DNA of 64,000 bases. Origin: an uncultured Roseicyclus sp. GTDB taxonomy: Bacteria; Pseudomonadota; Alphaproteobacteria; Rhodobacterales; Rhodobacteraceae. The stretch's first letter is position 1; each line of letters opens with the position of its first letter. Shown here piece by piece: positions 63,472-64,000 of the stretch. A model generated the notes under the pieces. The model saw only the letters and a program-made list of their open reading frames with translations, made no database searches and was not told where the DNA came from. The stretch lies in NCBI GenBank assembly GCA_947500415.1, contig CANMRT010000001.1, positions 1,018,982 through 1,082,981 of the forward strand, written 5' to 3'. The position numbers were made by a program, and so were the translations under genes.

Positions 63472-63627
63472 TGTTCGTGCCCCCATGAGAAGGAATGATT
63501 CCCTTTGGTCTGCGCCAAACTTGCACGCTCACGGTTTATGAATGGTAAATGCGACACTGGCCGACCTTGTCAGTCGTGGACGGTCGGGCCATATCCAGCG
63601 AAACCAAGTTAACTTGCGGGACACACC

Positions 63628-64000
63628 ATGATCGGACGCCTCAATCACGTAGCCATCGCCGTGCCAGACCTTGACGCAGCCGCAGCACAGTACCGCGACA
63701 CCCTTGGCGCGCAGGTCGGAGCCCCGCAGGATGAGCCGGACCATGGCGTCACAGTGGTTTTCATCGAACTGCCGAACACCAAGATCGAGCTTCTTTATCC
63801 GCTTGGGGATAACTCTCCCATATCTGCGTTTTTGGAAAAGAATCCGTCTGGTGGGATGCATCATGTCTGTTATGAGGTTGAGGATATTCTAGAGGCGCGG
63901 GATCATCTGAAAGCCCAAGGAGCGCGCGTTCTGGGTGACGGGGAGCCCAAGATCGGTGCCCATGGCAAACCGGTTCTTTTCCTGCATCCGAAGGACTTCA
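63628..64000 (+). CDS. mce: Methylmalonyl-CoA epimerase, N-terminal part (runs off window)
   Basis: The frame opens at ATG 63628 and continues to the window edge (about 124 residues). MIGRLNHVAIAVPDLDAAAA, IELLYPLGDNSPI and SGGMHHVCYEVEDI are VOC-fold methylmalonyl-CoA epimerase motifs with the metal ligands His7, Glu and His. It interconverts methylmalonyl-CoA epimers in propionate catabolism. Mutase genes are not in view. Confidence 0.92.
   Translation, partial: MIGRLNHVAIAVPDLDAAAAQYRDTLGAQVGAPQDEPDHGVTVVFIELPNTKIELLYPLGDNSPISAFLEKNPSGGMHHVCYEVEDILEARDHLKAQGARVLGDGEPKIGAHGKPVLFLHPKDF

Overview
The window looks like chromosomal DNA of an alphaproteobacterium, most likely a marine Rhodobacteraceae (roseobacter-group) species. 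This is inference from high-GC coding sequence, family-typical proteins (DUF6280-type small protein, DUF2842, an EF-P with a C-terminal EYSERA tail, a Rhodobacteraceae-style glutathione reductase with an insertion), a GAAC-N7-GAAC LexA-type box, and short-spaced operons with many 4-bp ATGA/GTGA overlaps. I see no rRNA, tRNA, CRISPR array or prophage.

Layout. 1-4.0 kb: a general-stress and envelope set (DUF3618, holin-III-like, membrane-tail protein, 22-aa membrane peptide, DUF892 ferritin-like, Crp/Fnr regulator, transglutaminase, CsbD). 4.0-4.8 kb: AT-rich gene-free DNA. 4.8-9.7 kb: TetR repressor divergent from an RND efflux pair, with an operator-like palindrome between. 9.7-11.7 kb: a scar, where a degenerate IS3-family element sits between the 5' part of a DUF2461 gene and the 3' part of a sensor kinase gene. 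11.6-15.2 kb: gnd, DUF6280, efp, rhomboid protease. 15.3-18.1 kb: TPP-dependent enzyme plus class III CoA-transferase. 18.4-24.4 kb: TTC38-like TPR protein followed by opgC-opgG-opgH (periplasmic glucan synthesis). 24.4-24.55 kb: a small array of GTTCA-NN-TGAAC palindromes. 24.55-27.4 kb: a tightly packed minus-strand operon for exported redox/copper-type proteins (two Cys-rich proteins, SCO1, Tat-exported rhodanese, esterase). 27.5-30.4 kb: EamA transporter, then a Tat nitroreductase-MarR pair with an upstream operator. 30.5-38 kb: a DnaA-box palindrome, small hypotheticals, lysC, SDR, secreted glycosidase-like protein, LysE exporter, threonine dehydratase, and a PPOX/GNAT/AlkD operon.

38-48 kb holds cell-wall and nucleotide housekeeping: glmS-glmU, gph, a DegT aminotransferase, an outer-membrane barrel, pyrG, secG, purA-DUF2842. 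48.2-50.8 kb is one long acidic repeat protein. 51-58.5 kb: thiamine pyrophosphokinase, rpiA, gor, then hflK-hflC-DUF2065-degP, a membrane/periplasm protein-quality block. 58.5-64 kb: a peptidoglycan-binding lipoprotein, a small OB-fold protein resembling the DnaE2 C-terminus behind a LexA box, a 2Fe-2S ferredoxin with an FG-GAP protein, aspS, a response regulator, and the start of methylmalonyl-CoA epimerase.

Most of the window is ordinary core genome. The least explained parts are the Cys-rich/SCO1 export operon, the palindrome array beside it, the acidic repeat protein, the IS scar with two half genes, and the SOS-boxed DnaE2-like OB fragment. I did not find a clearly new multi-gene system and do not claim one.
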